64,000 nucleotides of DNA from Phytohabitans suffuscus (lineage in GTDB: Bacteria > Actinomycetota > Actinomycetes > Mycobacteriales > Micromonosporaceae), in the NCBI RefSeq assembly GCF_011764565.1, contig NZ_AP022871.1:372001-436000 (forward strand), in the 5' to 3' direction. The notes under the pieces were generated by a model that made no database searches, was not told the DNA's origin, and was given only the letters and a program-made list of their open reading frames with translations. A program made the position numbers and the translations under genes. Each line of letters opens with the position of its first letter. The first letter of the stretch is position 1. This document shows, in pieces, positions 63,841-64,000 of the stretch.

Positions 63841-64000
63841 CTACTTCTGGTCGTACGCGAGCCCGAGGTCGCGGATGACGGGTTCGGCGAAGGCGTATGC
63901 GTCGGCCACGATCTTGCTGATCTCCTCGCCGTTGAGCACGACGCTCTGCGCGCCGGGCAGGTTGGCGATGCGCTCCTTCGGCGCCGGCTGCTCGCCGGCC
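63841..64000 (-). CDS. Probable TctC-type substrate-binding protein, 5' part outside window
   Basis: The last 52 codons of a minus-strand gene end in LAYDQK at a TAG at 63841-63843. Visible text includes ERIANLPGAQSVVLNGEEI and VADAYAFAEPVIRDLGL. Position directly upstream of the amidohydrolase and TTT genes makes the missing TctC receptor the best guess, but the visible piece is too short to prove it. Confidence 0.5.
   Translation of the reverse strand, partial: AGEQPAPKERIANLPGAQSVVLNGEEISKIVADAYAFAEPVIRDLGLAYDQK

Overview
High-GC DNA with dense gene packing, many GTG/TTG starts, 4-base stop/start overlaps and actinobacterial marker families (GlnR, a DUF4193 zinc-ribbon protein, F420/deazaflavin-type oxidoreductases). 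It is a chromosomal segment of a filamentous actinomycete, most likely Micromonosporaceae; the genus is an inference. I saw no rRNA, tRNA or CRISPR array.

Layout. (1) 1-8877: a minus-strand catabolic operon (2-hydroxyacid dehydrogenase, ACMSD-like amidohydrolase, two-permease ABC importer, Tat lipoprotein binding protein, compact PEP-utilising protein, M24 creatinase-like protein), divergent from an XRE-cupin regulator with shared operator-like repeats. (2) 8878-12531: a MITE, then a MurG paralogue convergent with a Ddl plus PLP-enzyme pair, a possible cell-wall cassette. (3) 12646-17290: membrane/unknown proteins, a spermidine-synthase-like protein, and a YtrA-type GntR-ABC operon with a 33-bp palindromic operator. 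(4) 17430-23315: a secreted Ca-motif protein, a two-component locus with two complementary degenerate histidine kinases, and a lipoprotein. (5) 23378-28430: small proteins, glnR, hrpB, a lectin relic and long hairpins. (6) 28643-35738: a dormancy-like stress block (ppdK operon, hsp20, gap, PNPOx-like, truncated fructosamine kinase) sharing a GGGNCGAAGGTCCC-like box that also precedes the USP operon at 52112-52756. (7) 35854-43807: secreted enzymes (beta-propeller phytase, I36 inhibitor, a 1331-residue transglycosylase/SGNH fusion, trypsin with two P-domains). (8) 44017-54224: DUF4386 protein, VapBC-type toxin-antitoxin, AraC regulator and hydrolase, ADH and CBM2 relics, GH43, USP, IclR. (9) 54294-64000: a second catabolic operon built on the same M24/2-hydroxyacid dehydrogenase/amidohydrolase theme, with FAH-family hydrolase, luciferase-like oxidoreductase, TcuA-like flavoprotein and a TctABC-type tripartite tricarboxylate transporter under a GntR/FCD regulator.

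A recurring oddity is that ten apparent frameshifts are all explained by one missing base in a C or G run of 4-5. Eight are in otherwise complete genes; I annotate those as single genes and flag them. They look more like homopolymer under-calling than true decay. Both catabolic operons would import small organic acids and process them by oxidation, decarboxylation and hydrolysis; the substrates cannot be fixed from sequence.
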